Positions 9,029 through 17,869 of a stretch of 64,000 bases of DNA are shown in pieces; the first letter of the stretch is position 1; every line of letters starts with the position of its first letter. A program made the translations under genes and the position numbers. This DNA is from CAVVEQ01 sp963806635 (GTDB taxonomy: Bacteria; Chloroflexota; Anaerolineae; Anaerolineales; Anaerolineaceae): the NCBI GenBank assembly GCA_963806635.1, contig CAWDZA010000015.1, forward strand, positions 992,001-1,056,000. Reading direction: 5' to 3'. The notes under the pieces were generated by a model. It saw only the letters and a program-made list of their open reading frames with translations, was not told where the DNA came from and made no database searches.

Positions 9029-10110
9029 TTATTTCTTCTGCCAGACGCTCAGTTCCAGCGTCAGCCGGTCGAAGGCTGCCTCGGAGGGGCTTGTCCCTTG
9101 CGTGTAGTTCGTATCCACCACGTGGGCTTCCAGCCGCAGGGAGGCCGTCTCCAGCACCACCCGCTGACCGGCAACCACCGAGAGCAATTCGCCCTTGGGC
9201 AGCAGCCGCTGGCGGATGGCCGGGTCGTTGAAGGCATATTTGCTCATCAGCATCTTCGTCACGGTCTGGATATCGTTCTTATCGAAGAGCCAGACCTCGA
9301 AGGCGGTCACCCGTTTGGGTTCGCCAGGAGCCAGCGCTTCGGAGATGCCCACTCCGCATTCACCCAGGAATTCCCCGGAAGGCGCGTCGATGCTGAAGGA
9401 ATCATCGTAAAGATCATCGCCGATCATGTAGGTGGTGATGAACTGGGCGGTTGGTTCCTCGCTGGGGGAGATAGTCCCTGCCGGAGCAGCACCGCCTCCA
9501 CCCGTGGGGAGGATTTCCCGCTGTAGGAGCTGCCTGAATCCTTGCGCGGTTTCAGTACAAAGAGGTAAAAAGCCGCCGCCCCCACCCCGAGCGTGACCAG
9601 GCAGAGCAGCCCCAGAAGCAGGAACGAAGAGCTGGTTTGGATCCGCTTGTGGAGGGTAGCCTTTGGTTGGCTGAGCCGCCGGGGTCTGACCGGTAGCTGG
9701 CGCAGCCGTTTGGCCAGGGCCAACGGTAGGAACCGCCGCAGGCGCGGCTGGATCCACTTGAGCTTGCCGGAACCTTCAGCACTGGCCTGGAAGCTGCTGA
9801 TCGCTTCCTGCGAAACACCGGGGCAGTTCGTCGGGGTGGTCCCTGCAACCAGCGCTGGTCCATCATCTCCCAATTCGGCATAGCGCCGCACGGCCAGGCT
9901 GCCGTTCTGGTTCACGCTGTAGGAATCGATCATCATACAGACGTAATCCTGCTGGGCATCCGGTCGCAGGTCGGAGGGTGAGGCATCGTACCATTGCACC
10001 GGCCACAGCCACCAGCCCAGGATCACCAATCCGATGAAAAGCCCCGCGATAAATGCCGCGATCGCAGCATGGAGGGGTTTTGTCAGCCAGAGTTTCATTT
10101 TTTCAAGCAT
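9029..10110 (-). CDS. Unknown two-TM protein with Pro/Ala-rich linker, several frameshifts
   Basis: No family recognised. The N-terminal part has a TM helix (IAAFIAGLFIGLVILGWWLW, about residues 17-36) and a conserved-looking extracytoplasmic segment with two Cys. A Pro/Ala/Thr/Gln-rich linker follows, then a second TM helix (FLLLGLLCLVTLGVGAAAFY) and a C-terminal domain of about 150 residues with the pattern DDLYDDSFSID and SVWQKK at the end. These parts alternate between two frames, implying at least three shifts near 9745, 9610 and 9500. Start is ATG 10110, with a second ATG at 10098. The gene stands alone between topA and the greA terminator. A bitopic or hairpin envelope protein is the most that can be said. 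Confidence 0.55.
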
Positions 10111-10173
10111 AGCGGATCCTTGTCAGCCCGTTGCCGGGATGCATGATTTTGTCATTCCAGCACGTTGCAAGGA

Positions 10174-12483
10174 TTATGCCGTCTCGGATGTGATCTCCGG
10201 AAGCTGATCCGTAAGGAAGGTCTCTTCACAGTTCATGCACTGCACCTCGCGTTTGTTGGCGATCACCAGCAAGCCGCCGCATTTGGGGCAGGGATTGGCA
10301 ATGGGCTTCTTCCAGGAGGTGAAATCGCAGTTCGGGTAGTTGGAGCAGGCGTAGAAAACTCGGTTCTTGCGGGTTTTGCGTTCCACCACGTCGCCGCCAT
10401 CCTTCGGGCAGGCAACACCGATCTTTTCCAACCAGGCTTCCGTATGGCGGCACTCCGGGAAACCGCTGCAGGAAATGAATTTTCCGTAGCGCCCCCAGCG
10501 GATCACCAGCTCCTTGCCGCAGTCCGGGCAGTCACGCCCGATCTTTTCCAGCTCCATCTTGGTCTCAGGCATCTCTTTGCGGGCAATTTCCAGCTCGGGC
10601 TCGAATTTATCGTAAAACTCGCGCATCACCTTCACCCAGTCGATCTTCCCTTCGGCGATCTTATCCAGATCCTCCTCCATGTGGGCGGTGAACCCGGTGT
10701 TGATCACATCGCTGAAGTAATCGACGATCAGGTCGTTCACCAGGATGCCCGTTTCGGTGGGGGTAAGCCGTTTGGCTTCCCGCAGCACGTAACCCCGTGC
10801 CTGGATGGTGGAAAGAATGGGCGCGTAGGTGGAAGGTCGCCCGATACCGTATTCCTCCAGCACCTGGACGAGCGAGGCTTCTGTATAACGCGGGGGCGGT
10901 TGGGTGAAATGCTGTTCCGGGATCAGGCGAATCAGCTCCTGCGCCTGCCCTTCCGTGATCCCCGCCGGGATGCGCACATCCTCATCCTCCGTCTTTTGAT
11001 CCTCGTCCTTGGCTTCTTCGTAAATGACCAGGTAACCGGGGAATTTTATGGATGAACCGCTTGCGCGGAAAAGATATTTGCGAATGGTGTTCAGCGCCGA
11101 GATCTCGATCGAAAGCGTATCGAAAACCGCTGCCTCCATCTGGGATGCCATGAAGCGCTGCCAGATCAGGTTATAGACCTTGAACTGGTCCGGCGCAAGG
11201 AAAGCCTTCATCGCCTCCGGCGTGCGCATCACCGAGGTGGGTCGGATGGCTTCGTGCGCTTCCTGGGCGGAAACCGCGCGGGTGGTATATTTGGGCGGCT
11301 CGGGAGGCAGGTAATCCTTGCCCAACCGGTCCTCGATGTATTTACGGGCTTCCGCCTGGGCAACTTCCGCCACATTCGTCGAATCGGTGCGCATGTAGGT
11401 GATCAAACCGGTCGTGCCGCCCTCGCCCACGTCCAGCCCTTCGTATAGCTGCTGGGCAAGGATCATCGTTCGCCGGGCGGTGTAGCCCAGCTTGCGGGAT
11501 GCTTCCTGCTGGAGGGTGCTGGTGATGAACGGCGCGGAGGGTCTCCGCCGGCGCTCCCCCCGCTTGACCTTGCTGACGATATACCCGGCTTTTTCCAGTT
11601 CATCCAGCATCGGGTCAACATCTTCTTTTTTCCCCAGGACCGGTTCCTTATCGTCCACCTTGGCCAGTTTCGCCTGGAAAGTTTGCTTGATCCCCTGGGG
11701 TTTGAACTCCGCGCCGATGCTCCAGTATTCCACCGGGTTGAAGGCTTCGATCTCGCGCTCGCGTTCCACGATCAACCGCAGCGCCACCGATTGCACCCGT
11801 CCGGCCGAAAGCCGGCTGCGTACTTTTTCCCAGAGAAGCGGGCTGAGGTTATACCCCACCAGGCGGTCCAGGATGCGGCGGGCTTGCTGCGCATCCACCA
11901 GGTCCATATCGATCTTGCGGGGATTGGCAAAGGCTTCGTTTATGGCCGTGTCGGTGATCTCGTGAAAAACCACCCGCTTGGATAATTTCTGTTCGATCCC
12001 GGCGGCTTCCATCAGGTGCCAGGCGATTGCTTCCCCTTCGCGGTCAGGGTCTGTCGCCAGGTAGATCTCCTCCGCTTTCTTTGCCAGCGCCTTCAATTCT
12101 TTCACCACCGGGCGTTTTTCGTTGGGAACACGGTACTTGGGGGTGAAGTCGTTTTCCACGTCCACAGATAGGTCAGAACGCAGCAGGTCGCGCACGTGCC
12201 CGACCGAAGCCCGCACGGTGTAGCCTTTGCCGAGGAAGCGTCCCACAGTCTTGGCTTTGGCGGGAGATTCCACGATGACCAGCTTGCCCTCCCTGCCCCG
12301 CATCGGATCGCGCGCCGGTGGGGTGAGCGAGGCATGCGCATCGGTCTTGCCTATCCGGTAAATGGAGGTGCCACATACCGGGCATTTCCCCTTGGTGATG
12401 GGCGCGCCAGCGGCATTGAATTCAGCGCTGGCGTCCTGGATTTCCCGTTTGGTCCTGCATTTGACACAATAACCTTCTACCAT
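10174..12483 (-). CDS. topA: DNA topoisomerase I with N-terminal zinc-ribbon fusion
   Basis: Type IA topoisomerase relaxing negative supercoils. 769 residues. An extra N-terminal zinc ribbon (C6-x2-C9 and C34-x2-C37, DUF5679-like) precedes the TOPRIM domain, which begins near residue 66 (LVIVESPAKAKTV) and carries the metal-binding DPDREGE (145-151). The catalytic Tyr is Y363 in GLITYMRTDST. Three C-terminal zinc fingers are visible (CPDCGKE, CPKDGG/CSNYPNC, CPKCGG/CMNCEE). Start ATG at 12483 covers the zinc ribbon without a break, so the fusion is real in this sequence. It follows manC by nine bases in the dprA-manC-topA run. Confidence 0.96.
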   Translation of the reverse strand: MVEGYCVKCRTKREIQDASAEFNAAGAPITKGKCPVCGTSIYRIGKTDAHASLTPPARDPMRGREGKLVIVESPAKAKTVGRFLGKGYTVRASVGHVRDLLRSDLSVDVENDFTPKYRVPNEKRPVVKELKALAKKAEEIYLATDPDREGEAIAWHLMEAAGIEQKLSKRVVFHEITDTAINEAFANPRKIDMDLVDAQQARRILDRLVGYNLSPLLWEKVRSRLSAGRVQSVALRLIVEREREIEAFNPVEYWSIGAEFKPQGIKQTFQAKLAKVDDKEPVLGKKEDVDPMLDELEKAGYIVSKVKRGERRRRPSAPFITSTLQQEASRKLGYTARRTMILAQQLYEGLDVGEGGTTGLITYMRTDSTNVAEVAQAEARKYIEDRLGKDYLPPEPPKYTTRAVSAQEAHEAIRPTSVMRTPEAMKAFLAPDQFKVYNLIWQRFMASQMEAAVFDTLSIEISALNTIRKYLFRASGSSIKFPGYLVIYEEAKDEDQKTEDEDVRIPAGITEGQAQELIRLIPEQHFTQPPPRYTEASLVQVLEEYGIGRPSTYAPILSTIQARGYVLREAKRLTPTETGILVNDLIVDYFSDVINTGFTAHMEEDLDKIAEGKIDWVKVMREFYDKFEPELEIARKEMPETKMELEKIGRDCPDCGKELVIRWGRYGKFISCSGFPECRHTEAWLEKIGVACPKDGGDVVERKTRKNRVFYACSNYPNCDFTSWKKPIANPCPKCGGLLVIANKREVQCMNCEETFLTDQLPEITSETA

Positions 12484-12492
12484 GTTGGTCTC

Positions 12493-13587
12493 CTACAAAT
12501 AGCGTTGGTCGCCTGCTTCCTTTAATTTAATCACAAGTTCACGGATTCGTTCCGAATCTCCCCGGGGGCAGATCATCAGTGCGTCAGGTGTATCGATGAT
12601 GATCATATCCTTAAGCCCGATCGAGGCGAATATCTTTTCTGGATCGGATTCATGAAGGAGGGAATCCGATAAATTGCCCACAATTTGGGAATGATTAAGA
12701 ATGATGTTCCCATTTACATCCGGTTCGATCACCCCGAAAAGGGAATCCCAGCTGCCCACATCGCTCCATCGCAGGTCAGGCGCAGGGATGACGACCACAT
12801 TCCTAGCGTTTTCCATGATCCCAAAATCGATGGTTTGCGGCTGAATCTTACCCCATTCGGCAGCCAGAACATTCTTTTGTTGGTTTGTGTTCCATGCAGC
12901 CTTGATTTCCTCAAGCGCTGAATAGAGTTCGGGCATCAGGCGTTGGAATTCTACAAGAATCCTATCCACCCTCCAGAAGAACATGCCCGAATTCCATTCG
13001 TGATCCCCGGAAGCCAGATATTTCTGCGCGGTCGCTGTATCCGGTTTTTCCTTGAATTTCAGCACCTCAAAGGCTGAGAAACCCTGAAAAACGCCTGCCG
13101 CCCTGCCGCGCTGCAGGTAGCCATAACCGCTGCTGGGGTATTCCGGCGGGACACCCAGCGTGACCAGCTTCCCCGTTTCAGCGGCATCATAACTGGCTTT
13201 AAGTAAGTCGCTGAATAGCGCAGTATCGCCAATAATATGATCGGCGGTCAGGATCGCCATCACCGCGTCTTTATCGCGTAATGCCAACACACAAGCAGCC
13301 AGCCCCACCACCGAAGCAGTCCCGCGCGGAGAGGGTTCGAGCAGGAAGTTTTCCTGCGGAATTTCCGGAGCTTCCTCCATCAACCCTTCCGCCTGGGATT
13401 GAACAGTCACCACCAGGATGCGTTCCGGTGGAAAAACGCCGCGGATTCGCTCAACAGCTTGTTGAAAGAGAGTGCGCTGGCTGCCTATCTTCAGCATTTG
13501 TTTGGGGTGGTTGGACCGGGAAAGCGGCCACAGGCGGGTTCCCCCGCCCCCAGCCATGATCACTGCGTAAAAATGTTCAAGTCCCAT
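12493..13587 (-). CDS. manC: Mannose-1-phosphate guanylyltransferase
   Basis: Makes GDP-mannose from mannose-1-phosphate and GTP. 364 residues, the short form without the fused isomerase domain. The signature VIMAGGGGTRLWPLSR near the N-terminus binds the nucleotide; FKEKPD near residue 178 and WNSGMFFW near 197 are the second and third family motifs, and WSDVGSWDSL is also diagnostic. It overlaps dprA by 11 bases. GDP-mannose would be consistent with the glycan-related epimerase and the phosphomannose isomerase elsewhere in this window. Confidence 0.95.
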   Translation of the reverse strand: MGLEHFYAVIMAGGGGTRLWPLSRSNHPKQMLKIGSQRTLFQQAVERIRGVFPPERILVVTVQSQAEGLMEEAPEIPQENFLLEPSPRGTASVVGLAACVLALRDKDAVMAILTADHIIGDTALFSDLLKASYDAAETGKLVTLGVPPEYPSSGYGYLQRGRAAGVFQGFSAFEVLKFKEKPDTATAQKYLASGDHEWNSGMFFWRVDRILVEFQRLMPELYSALEEIKAAWNTNQQKNVLAAEWGKIQPQTIDFGIMENARNVVVIPAPDLRWSDVGSWDSLFGVIEPDVNGNIILNHSQIVGNLSDSLLHESDPEKIFASIGLKDMIIIDTPDALMICPRGDSERIRELVIKLKEAGDQRYL

Positions 13588-14698
13588 TCTTCGCCTTATA
13601 CGGAGCGATGCGTTCTCTCACGAGAGTATATTTCATCCCGCCCGCCTGGCGAACCATTCCTTTTAATTCCATCATCACCAGGGTGGAGGATACCGTATCG
13701 ATGCTCATGCCTGATTTTACTTGGATTTCATCCAGGTGCAGGGTTTCATCCCCCAGCACATCCACAACCTTCTTTTCGGTTTCATCGAGTGGAAACTGCA
13801 GCCTGTTTTGGCGGTATTCCTGGACCTGTTCCAGGTTCAGCGATTGCAGAACATCCTCCACATTTAGAAGCGGGCGGGCGCCATCCCGGATCAACCGGTT
13901 GGTGCCCTTGCTCTGCGCCGCGTGGATATACCCCGGCACGGCAAAGACCTCACGCCCCTGGTCGGCCGCAAACGCGGCGGTGATCAGCGCCCCGCTGGTC
14001 TCTCCAGCCTCCACCACCACCACCGCCTGCGATAGCCCGGAGATGATCCGGTTGCGAGGCGGAAAGTTGCTGCTATCCGGCTGAGTTCCCACCGGGTACT
14101 CACTGATCAAAGCGCCGTTCTGGATGATCTCCTCCGAGAGCTTTCGGTGCTCTGGCGGGTAGACCACATCCACCCCGCATCCCAGCACAGCGTAAGTGCG
14201 CCCGCCGGCCCTGAGGGAACTCTGATGCGCGATCGCATCCACCCCGCGTGCCAGTCCGCTGACCACCGCCACGCCATGACGGCCCAGATGCTCGCCCAAT
14301 TCCTCGGTCACCTGCCGCCCATAGGCAGTCATTCGGCGGGTACCCACCACTGCCACAGCCCAGTCCTCATCGGCATGCAGTTCCCCACGGATAAAAAGCA
14401 CTGGTGGGGGCAGATCCACTTCCTTCAATCTGCGCGGGTAACCATCTTCCTGGAAGGTGATCACCTGGATGCCTTTTTGGAGGATACTTGCCCAGATCCG
14501 CTCCAGATCCACCTGCCGGCGTACCTGGATCAGATTATCGGCAGCTTTCTCCCCCATCCCAGCTTCCAGCAGCTTGCCGCGGTCTGCATTCCAGGCATCC
14601 TGGAGAGAGTCGAAATGCTCCAAAAGCGCTCTGGTCCTTGCAGAGCCAATACCTTTCACCAGGTTGAACCCCACCCAGTACGCTTTTGGATCGATCAT
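13577..14698 (-). CDS. dprA: DNA-processing protein DprA
   Basis: Loads RecA on incoming single-stranded DNA during natural transformation. 373 residues: an N-terminal helix-hairpin-helix/SAM-like region (FNLVKGIGSART), the Rossmann-like core with VVGTRRMTAYG and VSGLARGVDAIAH, and FPPRNRIISGLS, a core motif. A C-terminal winged-helix domain follows (DEIQVKSGMSIDTVSSTLVMMELKG spans it). Start ATG 14698 lies four bases beyond the rimM stop at 14702, so translation is coupled. Confidence 0.95.
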   Translation of the reverse strand: MIDPKAYWVGFNLVKGIGSARTRALLEHFDSLQDAWNADRGKLLEAGMGEKAADNLIQVRRQVDLERIWASILQKGIQVITFQEDGYPRRLKEVDLPPPVLFIRGELHADEDWAVAVVGTRRMTAYGRQVTEELGEHLGRHGVAVVSGLARGVDAIAHQSSLRAGGRTYAVLGCGVDVVYPPEHRKLSEEIIQNGALISEYPVGTQPDSSNFPPRNRIISGLSQAVVVVEAGETSGALITAAFAADQGREVFAVPGYIHAAQSKGTNRLIRDGARPLLNVEDVLQSLNLEQVQEYRQNRLQFPLDETEKKVVDVLGDETLHLDEIQVKSGMSIDTVSSTLVMMELKGMVRQAGGMKYTLVRERIAPYKAKNGT

Positions 14699-14701
14699 GG
14701 A

Positions 14702-15265
14702 CTAGTCCCACTCCGGGCGTTCGACGGTAATGATCCCATTTTCGAGATCCACTTTTTTTACAACCGTTTCGATCACCGGAAGCAATTCTTCTCCCCCGTC
14801 GACAGTCTTGACCACGAAAACATCATTTGCGCCGGTTACAAGGACTTCATCCAGCCTGCCAAGGGTGGTCCCGGATACTTCCACGACCTCCATTCCCAGC
14901 AGTTGGTGATGATAATACTTCCCCTCCTGCGCTTTGGGCAATTCTTCTTTTAACAGATAAGCAAGCTGGTTGGTCAACCTGGCAGCATCGGTATCCGCCT
15001 GGCAGCCTTCGATGTGAACAAGCAACCCTTTGCCATGAGGTTTGCTCGTTACAATTTTTTGAGGTGATTTATCTGCTCCCATGAAGATGGTGATTCCATC
15101 CTTTAAGATAGAACCGTAATCCTCATCAGGGTAGAAGATCAGCGCCCCTTTATAACTGAATGGCCGCCCGAACCTGCCGATAGGGATGTACAAAGGCTCG
15201 CCCGGCGTGGGCGAGCCTTTTTTGGGTTGGTCGGAAGAAATCGTTGGTTTCTTGCTTGGGCTCAT
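14702..15265 (-). CDS. rimM: Ribosome maturation factor RimM
   Basis: 16S rRNA processing/30S assembly factor binding S19. 187 residues: an N-terminal extension of about 24 residues, the RimM domain starting IPIGRFGRPFSYKGAL, and the PRC-barrel C-terminal domain (LLGMEVVEVSGTTLGRLDEV and EELLPVI). The ATG overlaps the khpA stop by four bases. trmD and rplS, which often follow rimM, are absent here; dprA takes the place. Confidence 0.92.
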   Translation of the reverse strand: MSPSKKPTISSDQPKKGSPTPGEPLYIPIGRFGRPFSYKGALIFYPDEDYGSILKDGITIFMGADKSPQKIVTSKPHGKGLLVHIEGCQADTDAARLTNQLAYLLKEELPKAQEGKYYHHQLLGMEVVEVSGTTLGRLDEVLVTGANDVFVVKTVDGGEELLPVIETVVKKVDLENGIITVERPEWD

Positions 15266-15498
15266 CTGGGTTCGATCACATCCAGTGTGACCTGCTTACC
15301 TTCTCGGGAGGCGGCCACTTTGAGCAGGGTGCGCATGGAGTTGGCAACCTTGCCGCTTTTACCGATCACGCGACCCATATCCTCGCGTGCCACCCGTAAT
15401 TCCAGGTGAACGTGACCCCCGGATTTATCCTGGCGCACCTCCACCTTGGTGGGGTCATCCACGAGGGAACGTGCGATGAATTCGATCAATTCTTTCAT
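15262..15498 (-). CDS. khpA: KH-domain RNA-binding protein KhpA
   Basis: Small RNA-binding protein of the KhpA/YlqC family, in other bacteria a partner of KhpB affecting cell size and envelope growth. 78 residues forming one KH domain with the GxxG loop as IGKSGK (about residues 44-49). It lies between rpsP and rimM, the usual context. Confidence 0.94.
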   Translation of the reverse strand: MKELIEFIARSLVDDPTKVEVRQDKSGGHVHLELRVAREDMGRVIGKSGKVANSMRTLLKVAASREGKQVTLDVIEPR

Positions 15499-15553
15499 AT
15501 CGTTACCCGATTCTCAGGATTGAGAAAATGGACCTTTTATAGGTAAATGAAAA

Positions 15554-16249
15554 TTACTCAGGCTTGGTTTCCGCCGGGGTTTCAGCCGCAGCTTCAACGG
15601 TGGGTTCGGCGGCAGCTTCAATAACCGGAGCGGCTTCAGCGACTGGTTCTGGGGACGCTTCAGCGACTGCTTCGGGGGCAGCTTCAACGACGGGTTCGGC
15701 CGCGGCTTCAACGACGGGTTCGGCGGCGGCTTCAACTACTGGGGCAACCTCAGCGGCTGCTTCAGCGGCGGTTTCAGCAACAACCTCGGGAGCTGGCACA
15801 ACCACCTCAGGAGCGGGCACAGCAGCTGCCGCGGGTTCAGCTTTGGGGGCTGCGGCGGGTGTTTCCTTGGTAGCTTTCTTTGGGGCAGCCTTTTTCACCT
15901 CAGTCGGCATAGCGCCGGTCTTACTTCCGGCGGCATGTTTTTCGTAGGCGGTTTTCGATTCTTCCAAAAGCGCTTCCCTGGATTCACCGGCTTTGAGACG
16001 GGCGTAGCGATCCAGCAGGCCGACGCTCTTGAAAACCATGATCACGGAATCCGAAGGCTGGGCGCCCTGGTTCATCCAGTCGTACACGCGCGCCTCATTG
16101 ATCTCCACAGTGGAGGGGTTGGTGCGCGGATTATAGGAACCTAAAATCTCCAGAAAACGGCCGTCGCGGGGGCTTTCTTTATCGGCAGCCATGATCCGGT
16201 AAGTGGTTTGATGTTTCAGACCTGTGCGGCGCAAACGAATACGAACCAT
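15554..16249 (-). CDS. rpsP: Ribosomal protein S16 with long Ala/Glu/Pro/Val-rich C-terminal tail
   Basis: Small-subunit ribosomal protein. The first 85 or so residues are a normal S16 (MVRIRLRRTG, DKESPRDGRFLEILGSYNP, DWMNQGAQPSDSV). Instead of ending, the protein continues to 231 residues: a Lys/Ala stretch, then about 100 residues of imperfect repeats of the type EAAAEPVVEAAPE with almost no other residues. The frame is open throughout and the codon use in the tail is regular, so the extension is translated if the stop assignment is right. A clear Shine-Dalgarno (GAGGAG) precedes the ATG at 16249. The tail is acidic and probably disordered; its function is unknown. Confidence 0.93.
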   Translation of the reverse strand: MVRIRLRRTGLKHQTTYRIMAADKESPRDGRFLEILGSYNPRTNPSTVEINEARVYDWMNQGAQPSDSVIMVFKSVGLLDRYARLKAGESREALLEESKTAYEKHAAGSKTGAMPTEVKKAAPKKATKETPAAAPKAEPAAAAVPAPEVVVPAPEVVAETAAEAAAEVAPVVEAAAEPVVEAAAEPVVEAAPEAVAEASPEPVAEAAPVIEAAAEPTVEAAAETPAETKPE

Positions 16250-16354
16250 ATAGTGAGTACTCCTCTTTCATTTCGTGATTTAACTGGACTATTTTATCAC
16301 AAGGTTTTCAACTTGGTGATGTCAATTCCCTGGAATTCTCAAACTAATCCCCGC

Positions 16355-17677
16355 CTACCCAAACATTTTGGGCAGATTTCGTCCTCCGGTTTTCTGCATT
16401 GTTTTCATCAGGCGCTGTACATCCCTGAATTGCTTGAGCAGTCGGTTCACGTCCTGCACATCCAAACCTGACCCGCGCGCGATCCTCCTGCGCCGGCTGG
16501 CATTCAGTATATCCGGGTAGCGTTTCTCTTCAATTGTCATGGAGCTAATTATGGCTTCCGTTTTGCGCATCTGTTTATCGGCATCTTTGGGATCGATAGA
16601 GCGGGCTGCTGCTCCCATCGAACCGGGCATCATATCCAGAAGCTGGCTCAGGGGACCCATTTTTCGCACCTGCTTGATCTGATCGGCGAAATCCTCGAGC
16701 GTGAAACTGCCCTTGAGCATTTTTTCAGCCTGTGCGGCAGCGGTCTTTTCATCGTAGGCTTGCTCGGCTTTTTCGATCAGCCCGAGCATGTCGCCCATGC
16801 CCAGAATGCGCGCGGACATGCGTTTGGGGTCGAAGACCTCCAGGGCATCCACCGCTTCCCCAACCCCCAGGAATTTGATCGGCACGCCGGTTACACTGCG
16901 GACAGAGATCGCCGCCCCACCGCGCGCATCGCCGTCCATTTTGGTGAAGATCAAACCGGTGATGGCCACGACTTTATGGAAACCCTCGGCAATGTGCAGC
17001 GCTTCCTGCCCGGTCATGGCATCCACCACCAGCAGAGTCTCGCAGGGGGTCACATTTTTACGGATGGCGCGCAGCTCGTCCATCAGGGCTTCATCCAATT
17101 GGGAACGTCCCGCGGTATCCACGATAGCCACCGAATAGCCGCCTTTTTTCGCCTGGTCGAAACCTTTGCGCACGATTTCCGGTGGTTTGGCATTCGGAAG
17201 TGAAAAAACATCCACCCCGGTCTGATCGCCAAGTGTCTGCAGTTGTTTAATGGCTGCAGGACGGTAGGGATCCGCAGCAATCAGCAGCACCCGTTCGCCT
17301 TGTCCTTTTAGCAGCCGGGCAAGTTTTGCGCTGGCGGTGGTCTTGCCCGAACCCTGCAAGCCTGCCATGAAAACGACTCTCGGTTTATCCCCGGTAAGAT
17401 TCAGCCTCTCGGCCTGCCCCAGGGTTTGGATCAGTTCCTCGTTGACGATCTTGATCACTTGCTGGGCAGGGTTGAGCGCTTCCGAGACTTCAGCACCGAT
17501 CGCCCGAGTTCGAACTCGCGCGATGAAATCTTTGACTACCGAAAAATGCACATCGGCTTCCAGCAGCGCCAGCCGCACTTCGCGCAGGGCGGAATCGACA
17601 TCTTCTGTAGATAATTTGCCGCGCTTGCGCAGCTTTTGAAAAACCTGGTCCAGCCGTTGTGATAGGGATTCAAACAT
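16355..17677 (-). CDS. ffh: Signal recognition particle protein Ffh
   Basis: SRP54-type GTPase targeting nascent membrane proteins. 440 residues: N domain, G domain with GLQGSGKTTASAKLA (about residues 106-120), DTAGR, TKMDGDARGG, and a Met-rich M domain (MGDMLGLIEK, LLDMMPGSM, RRRRIARGSG) ending in KMFG. It leads the ffh-rpsP-khpA-rimM-dprA-manC-topA run on the minus strand, with 105 bases before rpsP. Confidence 0.97.
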   Translation of the reverse strand: MFESLSQRLDQVFQKLRKRGKLSTEDVDSALREVRLALLEADVHFSVVKDFIARVRTRAIGAEVSEALNPAQQVIKIVNEELIQTLGQAERLNLTGDKPRVVFMAGLQGSGKTTASAKLARLLKGQGERVLLIAADPYRPAAIKQLQTLGDQTGVDVFSLPNAKPPEIVRKGFDQAKKGGYSVAIVDTAGRSQLDEALMDELRAIRKNVTPCETLLVVDAMTGQEALHIAEGFHKVVAITGLIFTKMDGDARGGAAISVRSVTGVPIKFLGVGEAVDALEVFDPKRMSARILGMGDMLGLIEKAEQAYDEKTAAAQAEKMLKGSFTLEDFADQIKQVRKMGPLSQLLDMMPGSMGAAARSIDPKDADKQMRKTEAIISSMTIEEKRYPDILNASRRRRIARGSGLDVQDVNRLLKQFRDVQRLMKTMQKTGGRNLPKMFG

Positions 17678-17801
17678 TTGAACTGAGGACTACCTTATCC
17701 ATGTTAAAATAAATTACCAAACGGAATTCTATCCTTTGGATAGATGGTGGTCAAGTTCATCTGGTTTATTTTTGGATTATTTTATAGTCGTGCAGTCTTG
17801 A

Positions 17802-17819
17802 GATTCGGGGTCCCGAATC
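17802..17819. promoter_or_regulatory. Perfect inverted repeat in the degV leader
   Basis: GATTCGGG and CCCGAATC, separated by two bases, form an exact 8-bp inverted repeat about 50 bases upstream of the degV start. A second, weaker hairpin (AACCC/GGGTT) follows at about 17822-17839. Either an operator or a leader RNA structure; no T-run follows, so it is not a terminator. Confidence 0.4.
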
Positions 17820-17869
17820 CGAAACCCTTTCTTGGGGTTATTCATTTTATTGGACGATAGGAGACAACC

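Noticed and set aside
10165..11055. Plus-strand open frame of 296 codons opposite topA
   Set aside because: topA is complete on the minus strand with all catalytic motifs; the plus-strand product matches nothing recognisable.
15560..15860. Tandem repeat in the rpsP 3' part as a possible CRISPR or minisatellite
   Set aside because: The repeats keep the reading frame, are imperfect at codon level and have no spacer pattern; they encode the protein tail.
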